64,000 nucleotides of DNA. Source: an uncultured Roseicyclus sp. GTDB lineage: Bacteria; Pseudomonadota; Alphaproteobacteria; Rhodobacterales; Rhodobacteraceae. The stretch lies in assembly GCA_947489665.1 (NCBI GenBank), contig CANLEH010000004.1, positions 248,001-312,000 on the forward strand. Direction: 5' to 3'. The notes beneath the pieces are model-generated. The model searched no databases. It saw nothing but the letters and a program-made list of their open reading frames with translations, and was not told the DNA's origin. Below are positions 26,138 through 34,740 of this stretch, one piece after another. Both the position numbers and the translations under genes were made by a program. Each line of letters starts with the position of its first letter. The first letter of the stretch is position 1.

Positions 26138-27051
26138 GCGACTTTGAGGGGCGGGAGGACCCGTTCCAGCTTGTCGCGGATGCCCTCGTATTGCGGGGGC
26201 AGTTTGAGCGCCTCGCCCAGATGGGCGGGGTCTTCGTCGGTGGCGAAACCCGGTGGATCGGTGGCGATCTCGAAGAGAACGCCGCCGGGTTCGCGGAAGT
26301 AGATGGCGTTGAAGTATTGCCGGTCGCGGACTTCCGTGACGCCAAAGCCTGCGGTTTGCAGTTTCTCCTGCCAGTCGAGCTGCTCGGCATCATCGCGGGC
26401 GCGGAAGGCCACGTGGTGGATGGTGCCCGCGCCCTGCCGCCCGATGGAGGGGGCGTCGGAGCGCATGATATCGACGACTGCGCCTCTTGCATCGCCGGGT
26501 GCGCGGAGGCGGAGGCGTTCGGTGCCATCCTGGACCTCATGCCCGACCTCTTCCCACCCGAAGTGATCCGTGATCAGGCGGGCGGTTGGGGCGATGTCGT
26601 CTTCCCACAGGGTGACGGAGTGGAAGCCGTCGAGGGGGGCGTCGCTTTGGCGGTCGGTCTCCACCAGTTCGACGGGCGCTCCGTCGGGATCGCGGAGGAG
26701 GATCACCCGCTCACCGAACCGCTCTTTCGGTCCAAGGAAGTCGATGGCGCTTTCGGCGAGGTCTTCCATCCAGCCGTCGAATTTGCCTTGCGGCACGGCA
26801 TAGGCGTAGGCAGCGGCCATGCCGGAGCCTGCGCGGCCGGGGCCTGCATCGGCGAAGGGGAAGAAGGTGAGGATCGTACCGGGTTCCGCCGCGTCGTTGC
26901 CGTAGTAGAGGTGGTAGGTGTCGGGCGCGTCGAAGTTCACGGTCTTCTTCACAAGGCGCTGTTTCAGCGTGCCGGTGAAGAAATCGACATTGGCCTGGGC
27001 GGGACCGGAAATGGCGGTCACGTGGTGCAGGCCGGGGATGGTGGTGGACAT
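26134..27051 (-). CDS. Ring-cleaving dioxygenase (MhqO-like)
   Basis: A 305-residue protein made of two VOC (glyoxalase-fold) modules. Iron or zinc ligands are visible: His in PGLHHVTAISG, His in IHHVAFRARD, and Glu in GGVLFEIATD, preceded by YFREP. This matches the MhqO/extradiol-type family that acts on hydroquinones and catechols. The expected product flows to the coupled esterase. The ATG at 27051 matches the usual MSxxIPGLHHVT N-terminus. Confidence 0.87.
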   Translation of the reverse strand: MSTTIPGLHHVTAISGPAQANVDFFTGTLKQRLVKKTVNFDAPDTYHLYYGNDAAEPGTILTFFPFADAGPGRAGSGMAAAYAYAVPQGKFDGWMEDLAESAIDFLGPKERFGERVILLRDPDGAPVELVETDRQSDAPLDGFHSVTLWEDDIAPTARLITDHFGWEEVGHEVQDGTERLRLRAPGDARGAVVDIMRSDAPSIGRQGAGTIHHVAFRARDDAEQLDWQEKLQTAGFGVTEVRDRQYFNAIYFREPGGVLFEIATDPPGFATDEDPAHLGEALKLPPQYEGIRDKLERVLPPLKVA

Positions 27052-27271
27052 GTGCGTCTCTCCTGCGTTGTGGGGCGGTTGGCCCCGTTCATGCGCAAGA
27101 GATGGCGCGTTTGTGATTGTGCGAAAAGGCGAGAGAGCGCACGGGCGCTGTGCGCCGGTGCGGAGGTTGTCAAAGCAGTTGGCGTTTGAGTCGGATCACG
27201 ACCCGCTGTCTCGCGCCGTTAGCGCGAACGCGGAACGCGATACGAGTGCCTCGGATGAAACGCAAAGTGCT
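27052..27271. other. Intergenic region between ABC permease and dioxygenase
   Basis: A 220-base gap, both flanking genes on the minus strand. Next to the permease stop, a weak hairpin with AACGC and GCGTT arms (about 27255-27280) could help end the ABC transcript. I see no gene; the rest should contain the dioxygenase promoter. Confidence 0.4.
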
Positions 27272-28447
27272 TTAGCGTTCTTTCACGTAAGGCTCACCGC
27301 CTGCGCGGGGTGGGATGGCGCGGCCGACGAAGCCCGCGAGGATAACCACTGTCAGGATGTAGGGGAGCGCTTGCATGAATTGCACCGGAAGGACGATGGC
27401 GTTGAGCACTGCGCCGAGGCCTTGGGACGTGTCGAGCGCAGGCAGGCCAATGGCGAAGACAAGGCCGGCGATGAGCGTTACGGCAGGGATTGCGAGGCTG
27501 CCAGCGGAGGCTTTTCCACGCAGAAGCGCGACGAGGCGCAGGATCAGCATGATGCCCCCGATCAGCACAACGAAGAGGAAGGTCAGGCTGAGGAAGGTCA
27601 GGAGCTCAATGTTCTGGAAGCGGTTTCCGACCGCGTCGAGAAAGCCGAAGAGCAGGCAGGCACCGAGCGCTTCCCACGGGCGCCATTTGGCGAAGATGAG
27701 GGCAGCGAGGGCGATGAAGCCGCGCCCGGCGCTCATGTCTTTCACGAAGCCTGCGGAGAGGCCGGTGGCGAGGTAGGCGCCCGCCAGGCCGCACAGGACT
27801 CCGCAGATGATGACGGCGGCGTAGCGCAGGCCTACGACCGAGATGCCGGCGGTATCCACGGCGGCGGGGTTTTCGCCCACGGCGCGCAGGCGCAGGCCGA
27901 AGCGGGTGCGGTAGAGAACCCACCAGGTGAGCGGCACGATCAGAAGCGCGATGTAGACAAGGATTGAATGGCCGGAGAGCAGCTCGGAATAAACCTGCCC
28001 CATAGGTTCCTGTTGCGCGATGTCGCGAATGCGGGAGGCCGCGCCCGGCAACACGATCTCGGAAAAACGTGCATCGCCGGTCAGCGCGGGCGTGCGGCCG
28101 CCCTGGCTGAACCAGGTCTGCGCGATCACAACGGTCAGGCCCGCGGCGAGGAAGTTGATGGCCACGCCCGAGATCAGCTGGTTGCCGCGGAAGGTGATGG
28201 AGGCCACGCCATGCAGGATGGAGAGCGCGACGGAGGCGAGGATACCGACGCCAAGGCCGATCCAGACATTGCCTGACAGGAAGGCAAAGGCCGCTGAAAA
28301 GAAGGCGGCGGCCAGCATCTTGCCCTCAAGCCCGATGTCGAAGATGCCCGCGCGTTCCGAAAAGAGCCCGGCAAGGCAGGCCAGCAGGAGCGGCGTGGCC
28401 AGCCGGAGGGAACTGTCGGAGAGTTGCAGGATTGTCATGAAATCCAT
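27272..28447 (-). CDS. BMP-type ABC importer permease (second)
   Basis: The 391-residue inner-membrane protein has about ten hydrophobic segments and the BPD_transp_2 features GIFDIGLEGKMLAAAFFSA near residue 35 and GLRLRAVGENPAAVDTAGIS in the middle, where it contacts the ATPase. It corresponds to the YufQ/NupQ-like permease of nucleoside importers. It is the last gene of the transporter cluster, four bases after the LysE-type gene. The substrate is probably a nucleoside or related compound, judged from the BMP binding protein. Confidence 0.88.
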   Translation of the reverse strand: MDFMTILQLSDSSLRLATPLLLACLAGLFSERAGIFDIGLEGKMLAAAFFSAAFAFLSGNVWIGLGVGILASVALSILHGVASITFRGNQLISGVAINFLAAGLTVVIAQTWFSQGGRTPALTGDARFSEIVLPGAASRIRDIAQQEPMGQVYSELLSGHSILVYIALLIVPLTWWVLYRTRFGLRLRAVGENPAAVDTAGISVVGLRYAAVIICGVLCGLAGAYLATGLSAGFVKDMSAGRGFIALAALIFAKWRPWEALGACLLFGFLDAVGNRFQNIELLTFLSLTFLFVVLIGGIMLILRLVALLRGKASAGSLAIPAVTLIAGLVFAIGLPALDTSQGLGAVLNAIVLPVQFMQALPYILTVVILAGFVGRAIPPRAGGEPYVKER

Positions 28448-28450
28448 GGG

Positions 28451-29089
28451 TCAGATCCTCGACGTGGCGAGCTTGTAGGCGGCGAAGGCGAAGAAGGCGC
28501 CAAGTGCGCCTTCGACGTAAGCGCGCAAGCGGATATAGGCGGCGCGGACGGGGGTGGCGGAGAGCGCCAGGGCCCAGGCGGCGTGGCAGGCGAAGCTGAG
28601 GAGCGCGCAGGACATCACGAAGAGCGCGATCACCCAAAGCGGCGCGTTGGCGGTGGCCCCGACGGCGGCGATGGCGAGCCAAAAGGCGATGGCCTTTGGG
28701 TTGGTGACTTGCAGCAGGTAGCCCTTGGCGAAAAGCGCCGGGGCGGATTGCCGCGCGACGGTTTGGGCCGTGATCGTGGGCGGATGGATGGCCTTCTTGA
28801 ACGCGCCATAGGCGAGATAGGCGAGATAGGCAGAGCCTGCGAATTTCAGGGCCATCATGGCCCAGGCGGCTTGGCTGAGGATCAGGCCAACGCCGAGGAT
28901 TGTCAGGACGTTGATCGTAGCCGATCCGAGCGCGATGCCGGTACACGCGATAAGGGCGGCGGTGCGGCCCTGGCCAAGCGACAGGCCCATGAGCATCGCC
29001 ACGGCCGGGCCGGGAGAGGAGGCGCCGACAAAGAGGATGCCCCAGGCAACAGCGAAGGCGGGCAGAAAGGGGAGGAGCGTGTCGATCAT
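28451..29089 (-). CDS. LysE-family exporter embedded in ABC operon
   Basis: A 212-residue protein with six hydrophobic segments and the LysE/RhtB signature GASSPGPAVAMLMGLSLGQG near residue 25. These proteins export amino acids and derivatives. The gene start overlaps the upstream permease stop by four bases and its stop lies three bases before the next permease, so it is truly part of the ABC operon. It may export a metabolite of the imported compound. The internal position looks like a later insertion. Confidence 0.85.
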   Translation of the reverse strand: MIDTLLPFLPAFAVAWGILFVGASSPGPAVAMLMGLSLGQGRTAALIACTGIALGSATINVLTILGVGLILSQAAWAMMALKFAGSAYLAYLAYGAFKKAIHPPTITAQTVARQSAPALFAKGYLLQVTNPKAIAFWLAIAAVGATANAPLWVIALFVMSCALLSFACHAAWALALSATPVRAAYIRLRAYVEGALGAFFAFAAYKLATSRI

Positions 29090-30234
29090 GACGCGCCCCG
29101 CCGCATCGACATGAAGAGTTTCTCCATCGGCATGCGCACCATGTTGTCGAGCGCGCCGGTGAACAGGATCACAAGGGCCTGAATGACCAGGATCATCTCT
29201 CGGCTGACGGCGGGCATCTCAAACGCCAGTTCTGCGCCGCCCTGGTAGAGCATCCCGAACAGAAGCGCGGCAAAGCAGACGCCGATTGGATGCGAGCGGC
29301 CCATCAGTGCCACCGCGATGCCGACAAAGCCCGCCCCTGCGACGAAGTCGAGGCGGAGTTGTTCGCTTTCGCCCTGAACGGCGTTGATGGCCATGAGGCC
29401 CGACAAACCGCCGGAGATGAGCATCGCAATCATGGTGATTTTGACAGGGCTGATGCCCGCGTAGACGGCAGCGGTCTCGGAGTGACCGAAGGCACGGATT
29501 TCGTACCCGAGCCGGGTGCGCCAGATCAGGAGCCAGACACCGACAGCCGCCAGAAGGGCAATGAAGAAACTGACGTTCAGGGGCGTAGAAGAGCGGAAGC
29601 CAAGGAAGCCCGCGAAGGCGCCTGCATTGGGCAGATGCGTCGCCTCGGGGAAACGGACGGAAGCTGTCTCGGCCGAGCCGGGGATCGTGAAGATGTTGTT
29701 GAGCACGTAGATCATCAGCGAGGCTGCGATGAAGTTGAACATGATCGTGGTGATCACGATATGGCTGCCGCGCTTGGCTTGCAGATAGGCGGGGATCGCG
29801 GCCCATCCGGCCCCAAATAGGCCCGTCAGGAAGGTGACCGCGATAAGGGCCAGCGACCAATGCGGCCAGGGGATCAGCAGGCAGGCGATGGCGGCACCGA
29901 TGCCCGCGACATAGGCCTGCCCCTCCCCCCCGATATTGAAAAGCCGCGCGTGGAAGGCCACCGCAACGGCGAGGCCGGTGAAGATGAAGTTGGTGGTGTA
30001 GAAGAGCGTGTAGCCCCAGCCATAGGCCGAGCCGAAGGCCCCGTTGACCATGATGGACATGGCGCGGAAGGGGTTCTCGCCAATGATGAAGTAGACCACG
30101 AGGCCCGAGGCGAAGAGGGCGAGCGCCACACTGACCAGGGGGATCAGGATCACGTCCGCCCAGAGAGGCATGCCACCGCTTGTTCTCCGCTCAAACCCTT
30201 GGAAAAGGCGCTCAATATAGGTGGATTCGGCCAT
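29086..30234 (-). CDS. BMP-type ABC importer permease (first)
   Basis: A 382-residue polytopic protein with the conserved GGEGQAYVAGIGAA motif (about 102-115), GYEIRAFGHSETAAVYAGIS (ATPase-contact loop) and LMGRSHPIGVCFAALLFG near the end. It is the YufP/NupP-like half of the permease dimer. It begins two bases after the ATPase gene and overlaps the LysE-type gene. It works with the second permease and the double ATPase to import solute delivered by the BMP lipoprotein-type receptor. Confidence 0.88.
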   Translation of the reverse strand: MAESTYIERLFQGFERRTSGGMPLWADVILIPLVSVALALFASGLVVYFIIGENPFRAMSIMVNGAFGSAYGWGYTLFYTTNFIFTGLAVAVAFHARLFNIGGEGQAYVAGIGAAIACLLIPWPHWSLALIAVTFLTGLFGAGWAAIPAYLQAKRGSHIVITTIMFNFIAASLMIYVLNNIFTIPGSAETASVRFPEATHLPNAGAFAGFLGFRSSTPLNVSFFIALLAAVGVWLLIWRTRLGYEIRAFGHSETAAVYAGISPVKITMIAMLISGGLSGLMAINAVQGESEQLRLDFVAGAGFVGIAVALMGRSHPIGVCFAALLFGMLYQGGAELAFEMPAVSREMILVIQALVILFTGALDNMVRMPMEKLFMSMRRGAS

Positions 30235-30235
30235 G

Positions 30236-31774
30236 TTATGCGGCCCCCTTGGTCTCGTTCACGCCCGCCATGAGCAGGCCGAGGTCACCTTCGTTGGTCT
30301 CTGACGGAAGGCGTTCGCCGCTGATGACGCCGTCGAACATGACGGCGATGCGGTCGGAAAGGCCCATGATTTCGTCGAGTTCGACGCTGACGAGCAGCAC
30401 GGCTTTGCCCGCATCGCGGAGCGCGATGATCTGTTTGTGGATGAATTCGATGGCGCCGATGTCGACGCCGCGCGTGGGCTGGCCGATGAGCAGAAGCTCA
30501 GGCTGACGGTCCATCTCACGCGCCACAACGATCTTCTGCTGGTTGCCGCCCGAGAAGTTGCGCGCGGGCAGGCGCGGGTTGGGGGGGCGGACGTCGTATC
30601 GCTCCATCTTCTCAGCGCAGTCGGCTTTGATGGCTGCGTTGTTCATGAGCGGCCCGGATTGGTATTTCACGTCGTAGTGGTAGCCGAAGGCCACGTTTTC
30701 CCAAGCTTCATAGGGCATGATCAAGCCTTCGACCTGCCGGTCTTCGGGTACATGGCCGATGCCGCGCCTCCGCCGGGATTGACCGTCGCTTTCGCGGCCT
30801 GTCAGGTCGATCTGTTCGCCATGGAGCGTCACGGTGCCGCCTTGGGCCGGAATCATGCCGCCCAAGACTTCGAGCAATTCGGTCTGGCCGTTGCCCGCAA
30901 CGCCCGCGATGCCGAGGATTTCACCGGCGCGGATCTGGAAGGAGATGGATTTGACGCGCTCGACACCCGTGGGATCGACGACGCGCAGGTTTTGCACGTC
31001 GAGGACCACATCGCCTGGATTGGCGGGGTCTTTGTCGACTTGCAGGAGGACCTTGCGGCCCACCATCAGCTCGGCGATCTGGGCGGGCGAGGTCTCGGCC
31101 GTTTTGACGGTGGCCGTCATCTCGCCCCGGCGCATCACCGAAACGGTGTCGGTGATATCCATGATCTCACGCAGCTTGTGGGTGATCAGGATGATGGTTT
31201 TGCCTTCTTCCTTGAGGCGGCCAAGGATGCGGAACAATTGGTCGGCCTCGGATGGCGTCAGCACGCCAGTGGGCTCATCCAGGATCAGAATGTCGGCTTC
31301 GCGGTAGAGCTGTTTGAGGATCTCGACGCGCTGTTGGTGGCCGACAGAGAGGTCTTCGATCACCGCGTCCGGGTCGACCTCAAGCCCATATTCTTTCTCA
31401 AGGTCGATCAGAACCTTGCGCGCTTTTGAGATGGAAGGGCGCAGCATCGCGCCGTCTTCGGCGCCGAGGATGACGTTTTCGACGACCGTGAAATTCTCGA
31501 CCAGCTTGAAGTGCTGGTGGACCATGCCGATGCCGGCGCGGATCGCGGCCTGGCTGTCGGGGATGTTGGTCTGCTTGCCATTGATCCAGATCTCACCGGC
31601 ATCGGCCTTGTAGAAGCCGTAGAGGATCGACATCAGCGTGGATTTCCCCGCGCCGTTTTCGCCGACAATGCCATGGATTGCGCCCTTCGCCACGGACAGG
31701 GAAATGTCCTTGTTGGCCTGAACCGGGCCGAACGCTTTGGAGATGCCTTTGAGTTCGATGGCAGGGGCTGTCAT
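30236..31774 (-). CDS. BMP-type ABC importer ATP-binding protein (two domains)
   Basis: The 512-residue protein carries two fused nucleotide-binding domains, as in RbsA/YufO. The first has GENGAGKST (37-45), signature LSVGHQQRVEILK and Walker B ILILDEP. The second has a degenerate Walker A (GVAGNGQTELLEV) and signature FSGGNQQKIVVAREM with LLIGQPTRGVD. The loss of the second P-loop lysine is usual in this family. It lies after the binding-protein gene, separated by a hairpin. Confidence 0.92.
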   Translation of the reverse strand: MTAPAIELKGISKAFGPVQANKDISLSVAKGAIHGIVGENGAGKSTLMSILYGFYKADAGEIWINGKQTNIPDSQAAIRAGIGMVHQHFKLVENFTVVENVILGAEDGAMLRPSISKARKVLIDLEKEYGLEVDPDAVIEDLSVGHQQRVEILKQLYREADILILDEPTGVLTPSEADQLFRILGRLKEEGKTIILITHKLREIMDITDTVSVMRRGEMTATVKTAETSPAQIAELMVGRKVLLQVDKDPANPGDVVLDVQNLRVVDPTGVERVKSISFQIRAGEILGIAGVAGNGQTELLEVLGGMIPAQGGTVTLHGEQIDLTGRESDGQSRRRRGIGHVPEDRQVEGLIMPYEAWENVAFGYHYDVKYQSGPLMNNAAIKADCAEKMERYDVRPPNPRLPARNFSGGNQQKIVVAREMDRQPELLLIGQPTRGVDIGAIEFIHKQIIALRDAGKAVLLVSVELDEIMGLSDRIAVMFDGVISGERLPSETNEGDLGLLMAGVNETKGAA

Positions 31775-31814
31775 GGGCGCGGTCTCTGCTTGGGGGTCGG
31801 GCCGGATAGGAATC

Positions 31815-31842
31815 GGGCCGCACCTAGGGAAAGGCGCGGCCC
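31815..31842 (-). repeat. Hairpin between binding-protein and ATPase genes
   Basis: GGGCCGC (31815-31821) and GCGGCCC (31836-31842) form a seven-base stem with a 14-base loop and no T-run. In importer operons such hairpins often protect the binding-protein mRNA from 3' decay, giving more receptor than channel. Confidence 0.55.
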
Positions 31843-31871
31843 GTCTGTTTCGTTACAGCAAGGCCTTCGCC

Positions 31872-32873
31872 TTACTGCATTTCCACCGGGCAGGTGCCGT
31901 CATCGGTGAAGTTGTGCACCGAAAGGGTGCCCGCGATGATTTCGGCCTGTGCGGCTTCAACGGCGGCGATCATGTCTTCGGTGACCAGTTCGGCGTTGAA
32001 TTCATCCAGCGCGAAGCCAACACCGTCTTCGGCCAGGCCGTAGACGAAGATGCCGGGCTCGATACCGTCGGCGCCCGCGGTGAAGCTGTCATAGACGGCC
32101 ACGTCAACACGCTTGACCATCGAGGTCAGGACCATGCCGGGGTGCAGGTAGTTCTGGTTCGCGTCCACGCCGATCGACAGGATGCCTTCATCGGCTGCGG
32201 TTTGCAGAACACCGAGGCCGGTGCCGCCAGCGGCTGCGAACACAACGTCAGAGCCCTGGCCGATCTGGCCACGGGTCAGCTCACCACCGCGCACGGGGTC
32301 GTTCCATGCGGCGGGTGTGGTGCCGGTCATGTTGGCGATCACGGTGGCATCGGGGTTGGCCGCAACTGCGCCCTGGGCATAGCCGCAGGCAAAGCGCGAG
32401 ATCAGCGGGATGTCCATGCCGCCGACGAAGGACACGGTGCCCGTCTCGGACGCCATCGCGGCCATCATGCCGACGAGGTAGGAGCCTTCATGCTCGGAAA
32501 AGATGATCGACTGCACGTTGGGTGCGTCAACCACGCCGTCGATGATGACGAAGGTTGTGTCAGGGTAGTCGGGGGCGACAACTTCAAGCGCGGAGGCCTG
32601 GCTGAAGCCCGCCATCACGATGGGGTTGGAGCCTGCTTCGGCCAGACGGCGCATCGCCTGTTCGCGCTGCGCGTCATTCTGAAGCTCGATCTCGCGGTAG
32701 GTGCCGCCGGTTTCCTCGGCCCAACGCTCCGCACCGTTGAAGGCGCTCTCGTTGAAGGAGCGGTCGAACTTGCCGCCCAGATCGAAGATGACGGCAGGGC
32801 CATCGGCCAGCGCGCCGGAGGCGGACATGGCGATTACGGCAGCGGCGCCAAGAAGCGATTTCATCATGGTCAT
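31872..32873 (-). CDS. BMP-family ABC transporter substrate-binding protein
   Basis: A 333-residue periplasmic protein with a Sec signal (MTMMKSLLGAAAVIAMSASGALA) and no lipobox cysteine. The mature part has the BMP fold: FDLGGKFDRSFNESAFNGAE near the start and FAAAGGTGLGVLQTAADEG, SIGVDANQNYL later. Relatives (PnrA, BmpA, Med) bind purine nucleosides. The start is placed at the signal peptide; the frame upstream is not protein-like. It is the first gene of the importer operon. Confidence 0.9.
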   Translation of the reverse strand: MTMMKSLLGAAAVIAMSASGALADGPAVIFDLGGKFDRSFNESAFNGAERWAEETGGTYREIELQNDAQREQAMRRLAEAGSNPIVMAGFSQASALEVVAPDYPDTTFVIIDGVVDAPNVQSIIFSEHEGSYLVGMMAAMASETGTVSFVGGMDIPLISRFACGYAQGAVAANPDATVIANMTGTTPAAWNDPVRGGELTRGQIGQGSDVVFAAAGGTGLGVLQTAADEGILSIGVDANQNYLHPGMVLTSMVKRVDVAVYDSFTAGADGIEPGIFVYGLAEDGVGFALDEFNAELVTEDMIAAVEAAQAEIIAGTLSVHNFTDDGTCPVEMQ

Positions 32874-33043
32874 ATTCTTTGGTCTCCCGGTTGGTTCTGG
32901 GGTTGCCGGCCATTGGTCTGGCCTGTCCCCGAAGCAGAAACCCCGCCCACGGGACGGAATCCTTGCCGTGAATAAGGGCAAAGCGGGCCGGAAGGGTCAA
33001 CCGGATTCTGGCGGTTGACGAGGCGTCAGTGCCTGCGTTGGCA
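32874..33043. other. Upstream region of the BMP importer operon
   Basis: A 170-base gap between the binding-protein start and the rimI stop. I looked for a purine riboswitch fold, which some nucleoside importers carry, and saw no convincing one. It should contain the importer promoter. Confidence 0.4.
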
Positions 33044-33472
33044 TCATTTGCCCGAGGATTGGGCAGGGAATTCCAGCCGCATCTGGATCGCGTCGGATTG
33101 CGTCTCATCATCGGAGGCGTAGTAGCCTGTGCGGCGGCCGAACTCGGTGAAGCCGGCACTTTGGTAAAGCGAAAGGGCGGCCGTGTTGGCGGCGTCGACG
33201 TCAAGGAAGACAGTGGTTGCCCCGGCGGCTTGGACGGCCTCAAGGCTGCGGTTCAACAGGTGGCGGCCATGGCCCTGTTTACGGGCTGTGGGCAGGATCG
33301 AGATAGTGATCAATTCCGCCTCGGGCGGGATGATCTGCAACATCGCAAACCCGTGGTCTGACGTGACGATCTTGTAGGACGGGTTGGCCAGAAGGCTTTC
33401 GAACTCGTGCGCCGACCAGCCCCGTGGAAAGCTGGCTGCGTGCAGCGCGGCAAGGGTTTCGGCGAGGGTCAA
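33044..33472 (-). CDS. rimI: Ribosomal-protein-alanine N-acetyltransferase-like
   Basis: A 142-residue GNAT-fold protein. Motif A appears as ITISILPTARKQGHGRHLLNR, with the acetyl-CoA loop, followed by VFLDVDAANTAALSLYQSAGFTEFGRRTGYY, the usual RimI ending. RimI acetylates the N-terminal alanine of ribosomal protein S18. Its ATG overlaps the tsaB stop by four bases; tsaB-rimI coupling is common in bacteria and supports the name. Confidence 0.85.
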   Translation of the reverse strand: MTLAETLAALHAASFPRGWSAHEFESLLANPSYKIVTSDHGFAMLQIIPPEAELITISILPTARKQGHGRHLLNRSLEAVQAAGATTVFLDVDAANTAALSLYQSAGFTEFGRRTGYYASDDETQSDAIQMRLEFPAQSSGK

Positions 33473-34104
33473 AGCATTTTCGGCCCGGCCTCGCGGCTGG
33501 GGGCGGCGTCGGCGGGCTTGACGTAGAGGGGCGCGGGGCGGGGCTGCGGTGTGCCAAGGCGGATCGCAGCGATGCGCGCGATGGCGGACGCTGGCGCATA
33601 GGCCGCAGGGGCATGGTCTATGCCGAGGTCGGCTGACAATTGGGGCGAGTCCTGCCCCACAAAGGTGATATCGGGAAGGAGCCAGTCGCCGATCTGGGAT
33701 CTTGCCACCAATTCCGGCGCACGATCTGCGCCTGTGGCGAACCGTTGCAGGTAGACCTGATCGCGCGGCGCGTTGATGGACGCCAAAGTGGGGCGCGGCG
33801 CCTCAAACGCCAAGGCGTCCAGAATGGAAACTCCAATGGCCGGGATGCCGAGGGCGAGCGCAAGCCCGCGTGCTGCTGAGACGGAGATGCGGATGCCGGT
33901 GAAGTTGCCCGGCCCGATACCGACACCGATGGCGGTGAGGTCGGAAAGGGACGCATTGGCATCCCCAAGGGTCTGTTCGATCATCGGCATAAGATGTTCG
34001 GCCTGGCCCTTCGCCATATTGACGTAATGGGCCGCAGCAACATCGCCGTCGCGAAACAGCGCGGTGCCCACCCAGGGGCCGGATGTGTCGAAGCCGAGGA
34101 TCAT
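33469..34104 (-). CDS. tsaB: tRNA threonylcarbamoyladenosine complex subunit TsaB
   Basis: The 211-residue actin-like-fold protein partners TsaD and TsaE in forming t6A37 on ANN-decoding tRNAs. The N-terminus MILGFDTSGPWVGTALF is characteristic, as are GVGIGPGNFTGIRISVSAARGLAL and INAPRDQVYLQ. Lack of the metal-binding residues of TsaD fits TsaB. The start at 34104 is chosen because upstream codons translate a GC hairpin region and repeat copy C. Confidence 0.92.
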   Translation of the reverse strand: MILGFDTSGPWVGTALFRDGDVAAAHYVNMAKGQAEHLMPMIEQTLGDANASLSDLTAIGVGIGPGNFTGIRISVSAARGLALALGIPAIGVSILDALAFEAPRPTLASINAPRDQVYLQRFATGADRAPELVARSQIGDWLLPDITFVGQDSPQLSADLGIDHAPAAYAPASAIARIAAIRLGTPQPRPAPLYVKPADAAPSREAGPKML

Positions 34105-34142
34105 GGCCCCGGGGTTAGGCAGGTTGTCCTGGTCTTGCAAGC

Positions 34143-34195
34143 CCGGGGCGGAGGCCGTCGGCCCACCCGCCCGCCCCCGTCGGCCTCCGCCCCGG
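34143..34195. repeat. 15-base-pair GC hairpin upstream of tsaB
   Basis: CCGGGGCGGAGGCCG (34143-34157) and CGGCCTCCGCCCCGG (34181-34195) are perfectly complementary, with a 23-base loop. It lies in the tsaB leader and left of repeat copy C, matching the hairpin-plus-repeat order seen at copies A and B. Confidence 0.75.
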
Positions 34196-34232
34196 ACGAG
34201 CAGCAGGCATGGCCCAAGGGGGAGACGGGTTA

Positions 34233-34292
34233 TGGGGGGCGCTGCCCCCGCCGCCAGAGGCGGCTCCCCAGGCATATTTTTGGAACAAAGAG
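34233..34292 (-). repeat. Dispersed hairpin repeat, copy C
   Basis: GGGGGCGCTGCCCCC, then a CCGCC-AGA-GGCGG hairpin, CTCCCCAGG, then CATATTTTTGGAACAAAGAG. The right end is eight bases from the stop of the minus-strand GFA gene (34300). It is in the same orientation to its gene as copies A and B. Confidence 0.7.
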
Positions 34293-34299
34293 AGCGGGG

Positions 34300-34740
34300 T
34301 CAGTTGGTCAGGCGGTCGCGGCCCGACCCGGCATCGCGCGGCAGATCGTCTGCGATATGCAACCAAGGCAGTGCGCTGTCGGCATGGCTGTGGCCTTGGG
34401 GCGCAAGTGTATCGGCCTGATCGAGCAGGCCGAGGGGGACGTAGAGCTGATCCGGCAGATAGTCGTAGGTGGCGCAAAGCTGCGTGCCGCAATCGAGGCA
34501 GAACCAGCGGTTCACGCCTTTGGTGAAGCTTTTGCGGGGGCCGCGAGAGGGGGCGAAGGTCACCTGGTGCTGTGCGAACGCCGCGAAGGCCGCAACGGGC
34601 GCGCCGCTGAGGCGGCGGCAATCGGTGCAATGGCAATAGGTGACAGTCTGGGGGCGGGCGGTGGCGGTCAGGCCCGTCCGCCCGCAATAGCAGTGTCCGG
34701 TAATGGGTGCCGTGTCAGACGGCAACCGGGCGGACCTCAA
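34300..34740 (-). CDS. GFA-family (CENP-V/GFA) zinc protein
   Basis: About 140 residues with the GFA zinc-binding layout: GHCYCGRTGL, TYCHCTDCRRLSGAPV and a later RWFCLDCGTQL. Members include glutathione-dependent formaldehyde-activating enzyme (Gfa), but most are of unknown activity. The start is uncertain: TTG at 34740 overlaps the NFU gene by 26 bases, and a TTG at 34725 is an alternative. There is no ATG before the first cysteine. Repeat copy C follows directly. Confidence 0.78.
   Translation of the reverse strand: MRSARLPSDTAPITGHCYCGRTGLTATARPQTVTYCHCTDCRRLSGAPVAAFAAFAQHQVTFAPSRGPRKSFTKGVNRWFCLDCGTQLCATYDYLPDQLYVPLGLLDQADTLAPQGHSHADSALPWLHIADDLPRDAGSGRDRLTN

Noticed and set aside
31737-32975. 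Plus-strand frame opposite the BMP binding-protein gene
   Set aside because: It is antisense to a complete signal-peptide-bearing BMP protein.
32874-33043. Purine riboswitch in front of the nucleoside-type importer
   Set aside because: No three-helix junction or conserved purine-aptamer core could be found by eye.
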